A stretch of 64,000 nt of DNA from Terriglobia bacterium (GTDB taxonomy: Bacteria; Acidobacteriota; Vicinamibacteria; Vicinamibacterales; CAVVIG01): contig JAIQFX010000006.1 of NCBI GenBank assembly GCA_020073005.1, positions 33,664 through 97,663 of the forward strand. The letters are read 5' to 3'. This document shows, piece after piece, positions 49,899-58,758 of this stretch; the first letter of the stretch is position 1; the number at the start of each line of letters is the position of its first letter. The position numbers were made by a program, and so were the translations under genes. The notes under the pieces were generated by a model. It made no database searches. It was not told the DNA's origin and worked only from the letters and a program-made list of their open reading frames with translations.

Positions 49899-52577
49899 CA
49901 TAGGCTCGCGTTCCTCCCAGTAATTCCAGTCGAACACGCGCGAGCCGCCGTACCACGGCGGCGGCGCGAGCCAGTCTTCGCCGGGATCGCCGATCGGCGC
50001 GCCCGGCGGCGCGGGCGGCGCGGTGAGCGGAATCGGCCGCGCGAGGTCGAGCGGCCGCTCGAGGAAGCGTTTGATGTCGGCGACCATCAGCGCGCGCTGC
50101 GCTGTGTCGGCTTCCGTCTTCGACACGGCCGCCTTCAGCCGCGTCGAGAGTTTCTGCAGCTTCAGCGACGCGATCGCGCGCACCGCCACGTTCGGCGACG
50201 CGTCCGCGAGCCACATCACGCGGTCGACGAGGACGCGCTCTTCGGCGCGGCGCACGGCCGCCTCGTACGTGTTCGCCGTCGGCGCGTCGAACGTCGCCGC
50301 GGTCAGCCGGTCGATCACGTCTTCGAGTCCCGGCAGCTGCGGATTGACCGCGTGCTGCGCGACCATGCGTGACGCGCGATCGAGCTGCAGGACGAAGCCG
50401 ACGGTCACGTCGGCCGCGATGGCCGCCGGCGTGATCGGATCGAACGTGTCGCCCGTCGTCCGCGGGAAGAGCTCGCGGTGCATGCCCCAGCCCGGCGGCC
50501 GCGGCGGAATGAGATCGAGGACGGGCTTCGGCACCGTCAGCTCGCCCGGCCGCAGCGTGTACGCCAGCGCGTCGAGCGCCTTGCGCTGATCGTCGGTCGA
50601 GACGCCTTTCGTGGGCGTGCGCCGATCGCCGCGCATGCCGTAGATGTAGTCCTGGCCCGCGACCATGGACGCCGCGGCCTCCACGGCATAGCGGTGGTAC
50701 ATGAAGATCGGGACGAGCGGCTCTTCGATCGTCGCCATCGGCGCGCCGGCGCGAATGGTGTGCTCGCCGACTTTATCCAATGCTGCCCGCCGGACTTTCA
50801 TCAGGCGGTACAGCTCGTCCGCCTGATCGACGCCGTTCGACCACTGATCGACCTTCGGATTCGAATCCGTGTCCTGATTCGTCATGTAGCGCAGGTCCTG
50901 CGCCCAGGCGTCGTCGAGGATCTTCGTGAGCGCGGCCTTTTCGTCGGCTCCCGGTGCGAACTGGCGATAGCCGTAGTTGATCGTGACTTTGTCCCAGTCC
51001 CCGATGTGCTGCGGATACGCATCGGAGATGTCGATCGTCCCGTCCGCGTTCAGCTTCTCGAGCGGATGCGGGTAATCCATCACCGAGATCCAGCCCTTTT
51101 CGCTGTCGTAGTAGTTGTGGCCGAGTCCCAGCGTGTGGCCGACCTCGTGCGCCGCGAGCTGACGGATGCGCTTGAGCGCCGTCTCGTAGAGGAGCGCCGG
51201 CTTCTCGGTGCCGGTCTGGTACGGCGAGAGCAGGCCCTCGAAGATCATGTAGTCCTGCCGATCGCGGAGCGATCCGAGCGTCACCGTCGCCTTGATGATC
51301 TCGCCGGTCCGGGGATCGGAGACCGTGCCGCCCGAGCTCCAGCCGCGCGTCGAGCGGTGGACCCAGTTGATCATGTTGTAGCGGATGTCCATCGGATCGG
51401 CGTCCGGCGGCAGCACCTCGACCTTGAAGCCATTGCGGAAGCCCGCGGCTTCGAACGCCTGATTCCAGTAGCTCGCGCCCTCGACGAGCGCCTTCTTCAC
51501 GTCTTCCGGCGCGCCCGAGTCCACCCAGTATTGGATCGGCTTCACCGGCTCGGACAATGCTCCAGGGGCCGCGCTCGGATCTTTCTTCTCGAGGCGATGG
51601 CGACGGATGTAACGCTGCATCATCGGCTCGCCGATCGGCGTGCTGTAATCGACGAAGTTCAGGCCGCCGTATCCCGCGCGCGGATCGTCCCACCGTGTTT
51701 TGTAGTTGCCGTCGGGCAGCTCGACGAGCGAAACGTGCTCGCGCAGCGTCACGGCTTCAGCCGACGGCGTCACGCTCGCGACCGAGCCCGAGAACAGTCC
51801 GCCGCCGCGTGCGCCGCCGCCGCCACCGCGGCCTTCGCCGATCGCCGGCGGGCCCTGCGCGGGGCCGCCGCCCCCGCCGCCGCGTCCACCCGACGCGTCG
51901 TTGGCGAAGGTCAGGATCGTTTCGATCTCGGTGTTCTTCGGGAATCCTTTCGTCCGCGGCATGTAGAACGCGCTGCGCGCGCGATCGACGCGGTACGTGC
52001 CGGGCCTGAGCGCGCCGCCGGCGCCATGAATGTCGCGCAGCAGGAAATCCGATGCGTCGACGAGCACGTGGCCGTTGCTCTCAGCCGCGACGGCGAAGCC
52101 CCACAGCACGGATTTCGCGAACGAGTCCTCGACGGACTTGCGTTCCGCCGGATTCGGGCTGGTCGATCGGAAGTTTTCGTTGCCCTGAATCAGGAGGACG
52201 CGCGGGCCGATGCGCTGGAACGAGACGATGCGTCCTTGTCCGCCCTGGCCGCGGTCGAGGCCGATGTCGTTCGAGCCGAGGCCCGCGGCGAGGCCGGTCG
52301 TGAGGAGGAACTCGGCGTCGAAGCGCGGGATCTCGATGAAGAGCGATCCCGTGCGTTCGTCCCAGTGGAGCGGAAAGTAGCCGTCGACTTTCTGCATGCC
52401 GGCGGTGCGTTGGTCGATCGATTGCGCCGGTCCGCCGGCGGCTGCCTGGCCGCCGCCGCGTCCGCCGCCTTGTGCCCCTTGAGCTCCGTACGCAAAGACC
52501 GGCTGCGATCCATGAGCGGGGAGCATCAGGATCGTGAAAGAGAGTACGACGACGAACGTGATGGATGCTCGTAACAT
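49896..52577 (-). CDS. Secreted zinc-dependent metalloprotease (DUF5117/DUF5118 type)
   Basis: An 893-residue exported protease; ATG 52577 gives the signal peptide MLRASITFVVVLSFTILMLP. The N-terminal part is the DUF5118/DUF5117 region (QRTAGMQKVDGYFPLHWDER, PRFDAEFLLTTGLAAGLGSN, RGQGGQGRIVSFQRIGPRVL). The catalytic domain has IRQLAAHEVGHTLGLGHNYY, a complete H-E-x-x-H-x-x-G-x-x-H metzincin zinc motif, followed by the Met-turn ISVMDYPHPLEKLNADG. A C-terminal helical region follows (VTVGFVLQLDRASRMVAQHA). Glycine-rich linkers (GGRGGGGGGPAQGPP) are typical of this lineage. Probably periplasmic or secreted, for protein scavenging. Confidence 0.92.
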   Translation of the reverse strand: MLRASITFVVVLSFTILMLPAHGSQPVFAYGAQGAQGGGRGGGQAAAGGPAQSIDQRTAGMQKVDGYFPLHWDERTGSLFIEIPRFDAEFLLTTGLAAGLGSNDIGLDRGQGGQGRIVSFQRIGPRVLLIQGNENFRSTSPNPAERKSVEDSFAKSVLWGFAVAAESNGHVLVDASDFLLRDIHGAGGALRPGTYRVDRARSAFYMPRTKGFPKNTEIETILTFANDASGGRGGGGGGPAQGPPAIGEGRGGGGGARGGGLFSGSVASVTPSAEAVTLREHVSLVELPDGNYKTRWDDPRAGYGGLNFVDYSTPIGEPMMQRYIRRHRLEKKDPSAAPGALSEPVKPIQYWVDSGAPEDVKKALVEGASYWNQAFEAAGFRNGFKVEVLPPDADPMDIRYNMINWVHRSTRGWSSGGTVSDPRTGEIIKATVTLGSLRDRQDYMIFEGLLSPYQTGTEKPALLYETALKRIRQLAAHEVGHTLGLGHNYYDSEKGWISVMDYPHPLEKLNADGTIDISDAYPQHIGDWDKVTINYGYRQFAPGADEKAALTKILDDAWAQDLRYMTNQDTDSNPKVDQWSNGVDQADELYRLMKVRRAALDKVGEHTIRAGAPMATIEEPLVPIFMYHRYAVEAAASMVAGQDYIYGMRGDRRTPTKGVSTDDQRKALDALAYTLRPGELTVPKPVLDLIPPRPPGWGMHRELFPRTTGDTFDPITPAAIAADVTVGFVLQLDRASRMVAQHAVNPQLPGLEDVIDRLTAATFDAPTANTYEAAVRRAEERVLVDRVMWLADASPNVAVRAIASLKLQKLSTRLKAAVSKTEADTAQRALMVADIKRFLERPLDLARPIPLTAPPAPPGAPIGDPGEDWLAPPPWYGGSRVFDWNYWEEREPM

Positions 52578-52710
52578 AGGATGGGCCTCGCTGGAAAACG
52601 CTGCGATTGTATCCTGAAAGAAAAGTGAACCACAGAGGCACAGGGTCACAGAGGCGCGGGGTCTCTGTGGTCATTTCCTCTTCGTCAGTCATTGTTCAAA
52701 GGAGTGAGTA

Positions 52711-53250
52711 ATGGCCGATCTCGAGAATCTTCGGTATCCCGTGGGCCGGTTCGAGCGGTTGAAGGCGCCGCTCGACCGCGCGACCCGCAAGGCGCACATC
52801 GACACGATTGAAGCGACGCCCGCGCGCTTCCGCTCGCTCGTGAACGGCAAGCCCGATGCGCAGCTCGACACGCCGTACCGTCCCGGCGGCTGGACCGTCC
52901 GTCAGGTCGTGCATCACATCTGCGACAGCCATGTGAACGCCTACATCCGCATGAAGTTCGCGATGACCGAAGACGCGCCCGCGATTAAGGCGTACGACGA
53001 GGGACGATGGGCGGAGCTGCCCGAGGCCAAATCGGGCCCTGTCGGGATGTCCCTCGCGCTTCTCGACGGGTTGCACCAGCGCTGGATCGCGTTCCTGCGC
53101 AATCTGTCGGACGCCGACTTCAGCAGGGTGTACGTGCATCCGGAGCTCGGCCGCGTCACGCTCGACGAGGCGCTGTCGCTGTACGCGTGGCACTGCCGGC
53201 ATCATGAAGTGCACGTGAAACTTGGGCTCGGTGCTGCAAGAGAAAAGTGA
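52711..53250 (+). CDS. YfiT-type DinB-family bacillithiol-transferase-like protein
   Basis: A 179-residue protein. YPVGRFERLKAPLDRATRKA is the family start; metal ligands are seen in VRQVVHHICDSHVNAYIRMK (H-x3-D-S-H) and ALSLYAWHCRHHEVHVKLGL (W-H-x3-H-x2-H). R-P-G-G-W-T-V-R-Q-V-V-H-H matches YfiT, a nickel/zinc protein that transfers bacillithiol in Bacillus; in this lineage the thiol is unknown. The gene is followed by heptamer repeats and a decayed MBL-fold gene. Confidence 0.92.
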   Translation: MADLENLRYPVGRFERLKAPLDRATRKAHIDTIEATPARFRSLVNGKPDAQLDTPYRPGGWTVRQVVHHICDSHVNAYIRMKFAMTEDAPAIKAYDEGRWAELPEAKSGPVGMSLALLDGLHQRWIAFLRNLSDADFSRVYVHPELGRVTLDEALSLYAWHCRHHEVHVKLGLGAAREK

Positions 53251-53290
53251 AAACTGAAAAGTAGGCGAGGTGGCTGGTGACTGGTGGCTG
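53242..53290. repeat. Two adjacent 7-bp tandem repeats
   Basis: GAAAAGT, GAAAACT, GAAAAGT (53242-53262) begins inside the last codons of the YfiT-like gene, then after seven bases GTGGCTG, GTGACTG, GTGGCTG (53270-53290). The second set forms the first codons of the MBL-fold pseudogene frame. Confidence 0.8.
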
Positions 53291-53639
53291 AAGATCGTCA
53301 CCACGATACTCGCAGCGCTGTTGACCCTAACGGCGTCCGCGCAAGCGCCTGTCGGCGCCGCGCTGCCGCCGTGGACGCGCGGGACGCTGGACATCCATCA
53401 GATCGGCACGGGCACCGGCAACGCGGCGCTGATCGTCTTTCCCGACGCGACGACGCTCCTCGTCGACGCGGGACCGTCGCCGCGCGCATCCCGATCGCGC
53501 CACGCAGCTCAAAGCCGACCACGGTCACATCGTCGTGCGCGTCGCGACCGGCGGCGACAGCTATCAGGTGTTCGTGCTGGATGAGCGTGACGAGGCGCGA
53601 CGCGTTGTCGCTGCGTTCGGTCCGTACGCGTCGCAGTGA
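53270..53639 (+). pseudogene. MBL-fold (ComEC-like) hydrolase with large internal deletion
   Basis: The 5' part encodes a signal peptide (KIVTTILAALLTLTASAQAP) and the first strands of a metallo-beta-lactamase fold protein: LPPWTRGTLDIHQIGTGTGN then AALIVFPDATTLLVDAG. Right after D-A-G the frame loses sense, and another frame supplies only the protein's C-terminus: TQLKADHGHIVVRVATGGDS then YQVFVLDERDEARRVVAAFG. The whole metal-binding centre (H-x-H-x-D-H and later ligands, roughly 250-300 residues) is missing, so the gene has lost its middle. The apparent first codons M-A-G-D-W-W-L-K come from the heptamer repeat. Confidence 0.75.
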
Positions 53640-53671
53640 GGCAGGTAGGGCGGGTACTCGCCCTACCTGCC
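53640..53671. terminator. Bidirectional hairpin, 13-bp stem
   Basis: GGCAGGTAGGGCG pairs fully with CGCCCTACCTGCC around loop GGTACT. It lies between the stop of the MBL remnant (53639) and that of the convergent DinB gene (53663), overlapping the latter's end by 9 bp. A strong stem-loop terminator for both sides. Confidence 0.65.
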
Positions 53672-54151
53672 CTCGGTCTGCCGCAAGTGGTGCTTCAGGT
53701 GATCCACGTAATCCCGCATGAAGTACTCGAGCGTCGTCGGCTGCGCGGCGCTCACGGTTTGCCAGGCGAGTTGATCGAGATTGTGGCGCGCGCGCGGCCG
53801 CTCGAGCTGATTCGCATCCGCAGTCGCCATGATGTGCGCGATGTGGCGGTTATAGTGCCGCCACATCGCGATCAGCTCCGTCCACGCCCGGTCCTGATAG
53901 CGCTCGACGCGCACCCAGTCGTCCTGCTCGTAGCCCGGAAAGATCAGGTCGTCCTGCAGCTGCGCCCGCACGAAGCGGCCGTGATTGTTGCAGGCCGAAT
54001 CGACGAGGTGTCCGATAATCTCCTTGCGCGACCATTTGCCGGGCGCGGACCTCGCGGCAGCGTCGGCATCCGAATACTTCAACAAGCGTTCGGCGGCGCG
54101 ATCGACGGTCTGACGGAAATCATCAATGAAGACAGGGAAGAGAGCGTCCAT
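53663..54151 (-). CDS. DinB-family putative metalloenzyme
   Basis: A 162-residue DinB-like four-helix protein. The ligand histidines are in SRKEIIGHLVDSACNNHGRF (H-x2-D-S) and MRDYVDHLKHHLRQTEGR (H-x3-H, C-terminal), with KWSRKEIIGHLVDS being the family motif. Probably a thiol S-transferase-like enzyme or a relative. The ATG at 54151 is the first possible start after a stop codon, and it overlaps by 2 bp the ATG of the divergent TolB-like gene at 54150 (shared CATG). Confidence 0.9.
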   Translation of the reverse strand: MDALFPVFIDDFRQTVDRAAERLLKYSDADAAARSAPGKWSRKEIIGHLVDSACNNHGRFVRAQLQDDLIFPGYEQDDWVRVERYQDRAWTELIAMWRHYNRHIAHIMATADANQLERPRARHNLDQLAWQTVSAAQPTTLEYFMRDYVDHLKHHLRQTEGR

Positions 54152-55067
54152 GCGTCATCGTATTCCACTCCTGCTTCTGTTCGCGCTGCCGGCGGCCGCG
54201 GCATCTCCGCAGACGCCCGCCGCGCCCGCGCCGCCTGACACGGAAATCTTCCTCGCGACGCTGACCCCGTTGACGACGCCCGGACAGACGCTGACCGTCG
54301 GACGGCCCGCGAACATCACGAACAGTCCGGGCTACGACAACCAGCCGTCGTTCACGCCGGACGGCGGCGCCATCCTGTTCACGTCGATTCGCGGCGGCAC
54401 GCAGACCGACATCTATCGCTACGACGTCGCGTCGGGCGCGACCGCGCGCGTGACGAACACGCCGGAGAGCGAGTACTCGCCGACGGTGACGCCGGACGGC
54501 GCGCACATCTCGGTGATTCGCGTCGAAGCCGACGGGACGCAGCGGCTCTGGCGATTCACGCTCGCCGGCACGGAGCCGGAGCTCGTGTTGAAAGGCGTGA
54601 AGCCGGTGGGCTATCACGCGTGGGCCGACGATCGCACGCTCGCGCTGTTCGTCCTGGGGCAGCCCGCCACGCTGCAGATCGCGGACGCGCGGACGGGCAA
54701 CGCGGACGTCGTCGTGCGCGGCATCAACCGATCGATCCAGCGCATTCCCGGCCGCGGCACGATCAGTTTCGTCGAGCGCGAGGCCGGCGCGTCGAACGCC
54801 GATGCGCAGTTGTGGATTCGCGAGCTCGACGCGAAGACGCGGCGCGTGACGCCGCTCGTCGCCGCCGTCGCCGGCGCGACGGAAGCCGACTGCGCGTGGA
54901 CGCCCGACGGCATGCTCTTGATGGCCGACAAGGATGTGCTGTACGGCTGGCGTCGCGGTGAGACTGAGTGGCGAAGGATCGCTGATCTCGCCGCGCTCGG
55001 CCTGCACGGCGTCTCGCGCCTCGCGGTCAGCCCGAAGGGCGACCGGATCGCGTTCGTCGCGAACTAA
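54150..55067 (+). CDS. Secreted TolB-like (PD40) beta-propeller protein
   Basis: A 305-residue exported protein; ATG 54150 gives a signal peptide (MRHRIPLLLLFALPAAAASP); an ATG at 54126 is less likely. Propeller blades of the WD40-like PD40 type are clear: NSPGYDNQPSFTPDGGAILF, TSIRGGTQTDIYRYDVASGA, NTPESEYSPTVTPDGAHISV and VSRLAVSPKGDRIAFVAN. Between them VGYHAWADDRTLALFVLGQP and SIQRIPGRGTISFVEREAG complete a six-bladed fold. Likely periplasmic, ligand unknown. Its stop overlaps that of the convergent anti-sigma-like gene by 4 bp. Confidence 0.85.
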   Translation: MRHRIPLLLLFALPAAAASPQTPAAPAPPDTEIFLATLTPLTTPGQTLTVGRPANITNSPGYDNQPSFTPDGGAILFTSIRGGTQTDIYRYDVASGATARVTNTPESEYSPTVTPDGAHISVIRVEADGTQRLWRFTLAGTEPELVLKGVKPVGYHAWADDRTLALFVLGQPATLQIADARTGNADVVVRGINRSIQRIPGRGTISFVEREAGASNADAQLWIRELDAKTRRVTPLVAAVAGATEADCAWTPDGMLLMADKDVLYGWRRGETEWRRIADLAALGLHGVSRLAVSPKGDRIAFVAN

Positions 55068-55513
55068 TCTCTGGCGAGCGTAAAGACAAGGACCAGCGGC
55101 GCGATGACGATGCAGACGCCGAGGCCGAGGGCGAGCATGACGAACGGATCGGGCTGCGGGAGCGACGGGAACGCGCGCCACGCGACGCCGGCGAACGCCG
55201 CCGCGACGCCGGCGATGCTCGCGGCCGCCACGCCCTGCGCGAGCGTGATCGGGCGCGCGGCTTTTTCGGCCGCTTCCGCGCGCGCGCGAATCGTCGCGCG
55301 CCACCACACGGTCCCGGCCGCGGGCACATCGGCCGCGCGGCACGCGACCGCGTGGTCCTCGCGCAGCGCCTGCATCAGCGTGACGAGCTCGCCGCACGCC
55401 GCGCACGACGCCGCGTGCGCGCGCAGGTCATTATCCCCAAGGGCGGTCGCCTGCCTCCAGTCGCCGCGCGTGACGGCCTCGACCACTTCCGGTTCGCGAG
55501 GACAGGCCTTCAT
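55064..55513 (-). CDS. Anti-sigma-factor-like membrane protein with zinc-binding cysteines
   Basis: A 149-residue protein, ATG 55513 overlapping the sigma-factor stop (ATGA). The N-terminal 60 residues have NDLRAHAASCAACGELVTLM, the H-x3-C-x2-C zinc site of anti-sigma (ZAS/zf-HC2) domains. Two membrane helices follow (LAQGVAAASIAGVAAAFAGV and FVMLALGLGVCIVIAPLVLV). The gene position directly after an ECF-type sigma factor supports a role as its membrane-bound antagonist, inference from gene order plus the zinc motif. Confidence 0.85.
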   Translation of the reverse strand: MKACPREPEVVEAVTRGDWRQATALGDNDLRAHAASCAACGELVTLMQALREDHAVACRAADVPAAGTVWWRATIRARAEAAEKAARPITLAQGVAAASIAGVAAAFAGVAWRAFPSLPQPDPFVMLALGLGVCIVIAPLVLVFTLARD

Positions 55514-56109
55514 CGCGCGCCTCCCTGCAGGAGCGCCGACAGCCGGCGCCGCGCGCGGAAGAGCAGCGGCTTGATGCTGCCCGTCTTCAGGCCGAGCGTC
55601 CGCGCGATCTCCACGTGCGACGATCCCTGCGCGTAGGCGAGCCACAGCAGGCTGCGCTCGCGCGGCTTCAGCCGCCGCATCGCGCGCGAGAGATCAAGCC
55701 GGCGGACCGCCTGTCCGGTCGCATCGTGTGACTGCGGATCGGCATGCTCGTGGGCAAAGTCTCCAGGGCCATCGTCGACCGGCGTCGTCACCATCGGCGC
55801 GCGCCGCCGCGCGTCGTGCGCCAGGTTCGTCGCGATGCGGAAGAGATAATTGCGCCGGTGCGCCTCGTCCTCGAACTCGGCGCGCGACCGCAGGAACCGG
55901 AAGTACGTCTCCTGCAGCAGATCGTCGGCGAGCTGCCGGTCGCCGGTGATGCGCGCCAGATAGGCCCACACCGGGCGTGCCGTGCGGTCGTAGAAGAGCC
56001 GGAAGGCGTCTTCGTCCATGAGGAACGTCAGCGTGCCATCGTCTACAACGGGAGCGCCGGCGGCGCCGAGGCCCAGCCGTTCAAGTGAGGAAAGCGTCAC
56101 GTCACGCAT
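55510..56109 (-). CDS. ECF-family RNA polymerase sigma factor
   Basis: A 199-residue sigma factor from ATG 56109, overlapping the upstream gene stop by 8 bp; a shorter start at 56019 (MDEDAFRLF) is possible. Region 2 is seen in FRLFYDRTARPVWAYLARIT with DRQLADDLLQETYFRFLRSR (D-D-L-x-Q-E-T-F-like), and RRNYLFRIATNLAHDARRRA; region 4 in RRLKPRERSLLWLAYAQGSS, HVEIARTLGLKTGSIKPLLF and RARRRLSALLQG. It directs RNA polymerase to a small regulon, under control of the adjacent anti-sigma-like protein. Confidence 0.9.
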   Translation of the reverse strand: MRDVTLSSLERLGLGAAGAPVVDDGTLTFLMDEDAFRLFYDRTARPVWAYLARITGDRQLADDLLQETYFRFLRSRAEFEDEAHRRNYLFRIATNLAHDARRRAPMVTTPVDDGPGDFAHEHADPQSHDATGQAVRRLDLSRAMRRLKPRERSLLWLAYAQGSSHVEIARTLGLKTGSIKPLLFRARRRLSALLQGGAR

Positions 56110-56968
56110 TGGACGAAGACGATTGTAGCAGCCCGAGCTGCCGCGAGAGCACGTACGACACCAGCGACGAGAGGACGAAGCCCAGGCCCACGGCCATCCC
56201 CAGGATTCCAAGAACGACCAGCGGCTGCCCGACTTCGGTGATGACGTTGTTCTTGGCGATCCAGAGCCCCACTCCCGCCAGTCCCACGACGATGCCGGTC
56301 TGCATCGACCAGAGGATGCGCCCGATGGGCGCGCCCATCGGCCGCGTGGACGAGTCGATCGTCGCGAGCATCGGCGCCGCCGTCAGGAATCGCTGGCCCG
56401 GGCCCGACTGCACGTAGGCGAGGAGATCCTCGTTGCTCGTCAGGCGATCGACCAGCTTCACGTGCGCCTCGGTCTGCGTCTTCATCGCCTGCTGCCAGCG
56501 TTTGTGCTCGAGCACCGAGCGCGCGATCCACCCGATGACGAGAATGGCCGTGATGAAGAACGATGTGACCGACAGGTCGGTCATGATGTCCACCATCGCC
56601 CGCGACGTGGAGCGGTCGTCGCTCGTGAACTGCGGCCCGCCGATGAAGTACGTCGGGTTGTGCGCGACTTCCGGATGCTGCGCGAGAAACGTGGAGAGCG
56701 CCGGGTAGAGCGCCAGGTAGTCCGGCTTGGTCAGCAGCGACGGATCGAGGCGCAGCACCTGCCGGAGCGTCGGCGGATAGCGATCGAGCGTCTCGCGCAG
56801 CTGCTCGCGCGTGCGCTCGGCGTTCTGGTCGGTGATCGCCAGGACCTGTCCGGGCTGCACGTCGACGCGCGCCGGGGTCTGGGCGTGCAGGCGCGAAGGC
56901 GAGACGCCGCTCAAGGCGGCGGTCATCAGCAGGGTGGCGCTTGCGGTGCGAAGGAATTTGGTCGTCAT
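56102..56968 (-). CDS. Exported membrane protein of unknown function, upstream of sigma factor
   Basis: A 288-residue protein not recognised as a named family. It has a signal peptide (MTAALSGVSPSRLHAQ end), a periplasmic helical region (TREQLRETLDRYPPTLRQVL, YLALYPALSTFLAQHPEVAH, PTYFIGGPQF), one membrane helix (SVTSFFITAILVIGWIARSV), a cytoplasmic coiled section (RWQQAMKTQTEAHVKLVDRL) and two last helices (GIVVGLAGVGLWIAKNNVIT, LVVLGILGMAVGLGFVLSSL). First gene of a three-gene unit with the sigma and anti-sigma genes, overlapping the sigma gene by 8 bp, so it may take part in signal input to that pair. Confidence 0.75.
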   Translation of the reverse strand: MTTKFLRTASATLLMTAALSGVSPSRLHAQTPARVDVQPGQVLAITDQNAERTREQLRETLDRYPPTLRQVLRLDPSLLTKPDYLALYPALSTFLAQHPEVAHNPTYFIGGPQFTSDDRSTSRAMVDIMTDLSVTSFFITAILVIGWIARSVLEHKRWQQAMKTQTEAHVKLVDRLTSNEDLLAYVQSGPGQRFLTAAPMLATIDSSTRPMGAPIGRILWSMQTGIVVGLAGVGLWIAKNNVITEVGQPLVVLGILGMAVGLGFVLSSLVSYVLSRQLGLLQSSSSNA

Positions 56969-57009
56969 TACTCCTCTATTACTGTCTGGACGCCCGGGGG
57001 TTAACAGGG

Positions 57010-57044
57010 AAGAAGTGAAAACTTAGAAGTGAGAAGTAAAAAGG
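57010..57044. repeat. A-rich 7-bp tandem repeat
   Basis: AAGAAGT, GAAAACT, TAGAAGT, GAGAAGT, AAAAAGG keep a 7-bp register in the spacer between the divergent genes at 56968 and 57084. The units resemble those at 53242 (GAAAAGT/GAAAACT). Confidence 0.65.
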
Positions 57045-57083
57045 GAGGAATCTCCTCGAGATCGGTGGAGTAGGATCGCGGCT

Positions 57084-58715
57084 ATGTTGAGACGATTTCT
57101 GCCCTCTGCCGTCGCCCTGATTGTGCTCCTGACGCCGGTCGCCGCTCAGGAGCGGATCAACGCCGACTTCAACGCGAAGATCCGTCAGGAGGAGAACAGC
57201 CACTCGCAGATCCTGCGCACGCTGCACGTCCTGACCGATGTCTACGGTCCGCGCGTCACGGGCTCGCCGAGTCTCAAGGCGGCGGGCGAGTGGGCGATCA
57301 AACAGATGGAGAGCTGGGGCTTCACCAACGGCCACCTCGAGCCGTGGGACTTCGGCCATCCCGGCTGGACCAACGAGACGCTGTCGGTGCACATCGTCGC
57401 GCCGATGCACAGCCCGCTCGTCGTGCAGGCGCTCGCGTGGACGCCGAGCACGAACGGCGCGGTGCGCGCGGCGACGGTGAATCTGATTCTGCCGGAGGGT
57501 CCCGTGATGCCGGCGGGCCGCGGCGGCCAGACCGAGACGCCGCAGCACTTCGGTCCAACGAAGGAGCAGCTCGCGTCGTACCTCGACGGCATGAAGGCGC
57601 AGGTGAAGGGGAAGATCGCGCTCGTCGGCAAGGCGGCGTTCGTGCCCGTGAATCTCGGCCCGCCGCCCGGACGCCGCACCGATGAAGAGTTGAAGCGGCA
57701 GTACGATCCCAACGCGCCCGAAGGCGGCGGACGCGGTGGTCGCGGCGCGCCGCCGCAGCCGCCGGCCGGCGCGCTGACGGCGCGTCAGATCGACGCGCAG
57801 GTTGACGAGTTCCTCGTCACGAACGGCGCCGTCGGTCGCGTCAACGACGCCGCGCGCCCGCACGGCCAGATCATCGCGTTCAACAACCGCTCGTACGACG
57901 TGACGAAGGCCGTGCCGACGGTCGTGATGCGCAACGAGGACTACGGCCGCATCGCGCGGATTCTCGCCGACGGCACGCCAGTCGAGCTCGAGATGAACAT
58001 CTCGAACACCGTGTATCCGGAAGGCCGGACCGCGTACAACGCGATCGGGGAAATCCCGGGCACCGACAAGCGCGACGAGATCGTGATGCTCGGCGGCCAT
58101 CTCGACTCGTGGCACTCGGCGACCGGCGCGACCGACAACGCGATCGGCTGCGCGACGATGATGGAAGCGGCGCGGATCCTGAAGGCGATCGGCGTGCAGC
58201 CGCGCCGGACGATTCGCGTTGCGTTATGGGGTGGCGAAGAGCAGGGCCTGCTCGGCTCGCAAGCGTACGTGAAGGAGCACTTCGGGTCGTTCGAGAATCA
58301 GAAGCCGGAGTTCGCGAAGCTCGACGCGTACCTCAACATCGATTCCGGCACGGGCCGCGCGCGGGGCGCGGGCGTGTTCGGACCGTCGTCTGCCGCGGCG
58401 ATTCTGCGCGAGACGCTCGCGCCCTTCCAGGATCTCGGCGTCGTCGGCGCGTCGGCGACGCGCAGCCGCACGGTCGGCGGGACCGACAGCACGTCGTTCA
58501 ACAACGCCGGGCTCGCGGGGATCGGCTTCTCGCAGGATCCGATCGAGTACAACAGCCACACGCACCACACGAACCTCGATCACTACGAGCGCATCATCGA
58601 GAGCGACGTGAAGGCGTCGGCGATCGCGATCGCGGCGACGCTCTATCAGCTCGCGATGCGCGATCAGATGGTGCCCAGATTCGGCGCGTCTGAAATGCCC
58701 GCGCCGGTCAAGTAG
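57084..58715 (+). CDS. Secreted M28-family metallopeptidase
   Basis: A 543-residue exported peptidase (signal [20 protein letters not shown], cleavage before QER). A PA-type insert occupies the middle ([20 protein letters not shown], with a glycine/arginine-rich loop [16 protein letters not shown]). The co-catalytic zinc site is complete: [20 protein letters not shown] (His and Asp), [20 protein letters not shown] (catalytic Glu pair), [17 protein letters not shown] (Asp) and [20 protein letters not shown] (last His). This is the aminopeptidase Q/carboxypeptidase Q-like branch. Probably degrades peptides in the periplasm, matching the nearby APC permease and aminotransferase. Confidence 0.93.
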   Translation: MLRRFLPSAVALIVLLTPVAAQERINADFNAKIRQEENSHSQILRTLHVLTDVYGPRVTGSPSLKAAGEWAIKQMESWGFTNGHLEPWDFGHPGWTNETLSVHIVAPMHSPLVVQALAWTPSTNGAVRAATVNLILPEGPVMPAGRGGQTETPQHFGPTKEQLASYLDGMKAQVKGKIALVGKAAFVPVNLGPPPGRRTDEELKRQYDPNAPEGGGRGGRGAPPQPPAGALTARQIDAQVDEFLVTNGAVGRVNDAARPHGQIIAFNNRSYDVTKAVPTVVMRNEDYGRIARILADGTPVELEMNISNTVYPEGRTAYNAIGEIPGTDKRDEIVMLGGHLDSWHSATGATDNAIGCATMMEAARILKAIGVQPRRTIRVALWGGEEQGLLGSQAYVKEHFGSFENQKPEFAKLDAYLNIDSGTGRARGAGVFGPSSAAAILRETLAPFQDLGVVGASATRSRTVGGTDSTSFNNAGLAGIGFSQDPIEYNSHTHHTNLDHYERIIESDVKASAIAIAATLYQLAMRDQMVPRFGASEMPAPVK

Positions 58716-58716
58716 A

Positions 58717-58758
58717 GGCTGGTGGCTGGTGGCTGGTGGCTAGTGGCTGGTGACTGAG
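58717..58758. repeat. 7-bp tandem repeat, six units of GGCTGGT type
   Basis: GGCTGGT three times, GGCTAGT, GGCTGGT, GACTGAG, directly after the M28 stop at 58715. The GTG start of the permease (58750) is made by the fifth and sixth units. Confidence 0.85.
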
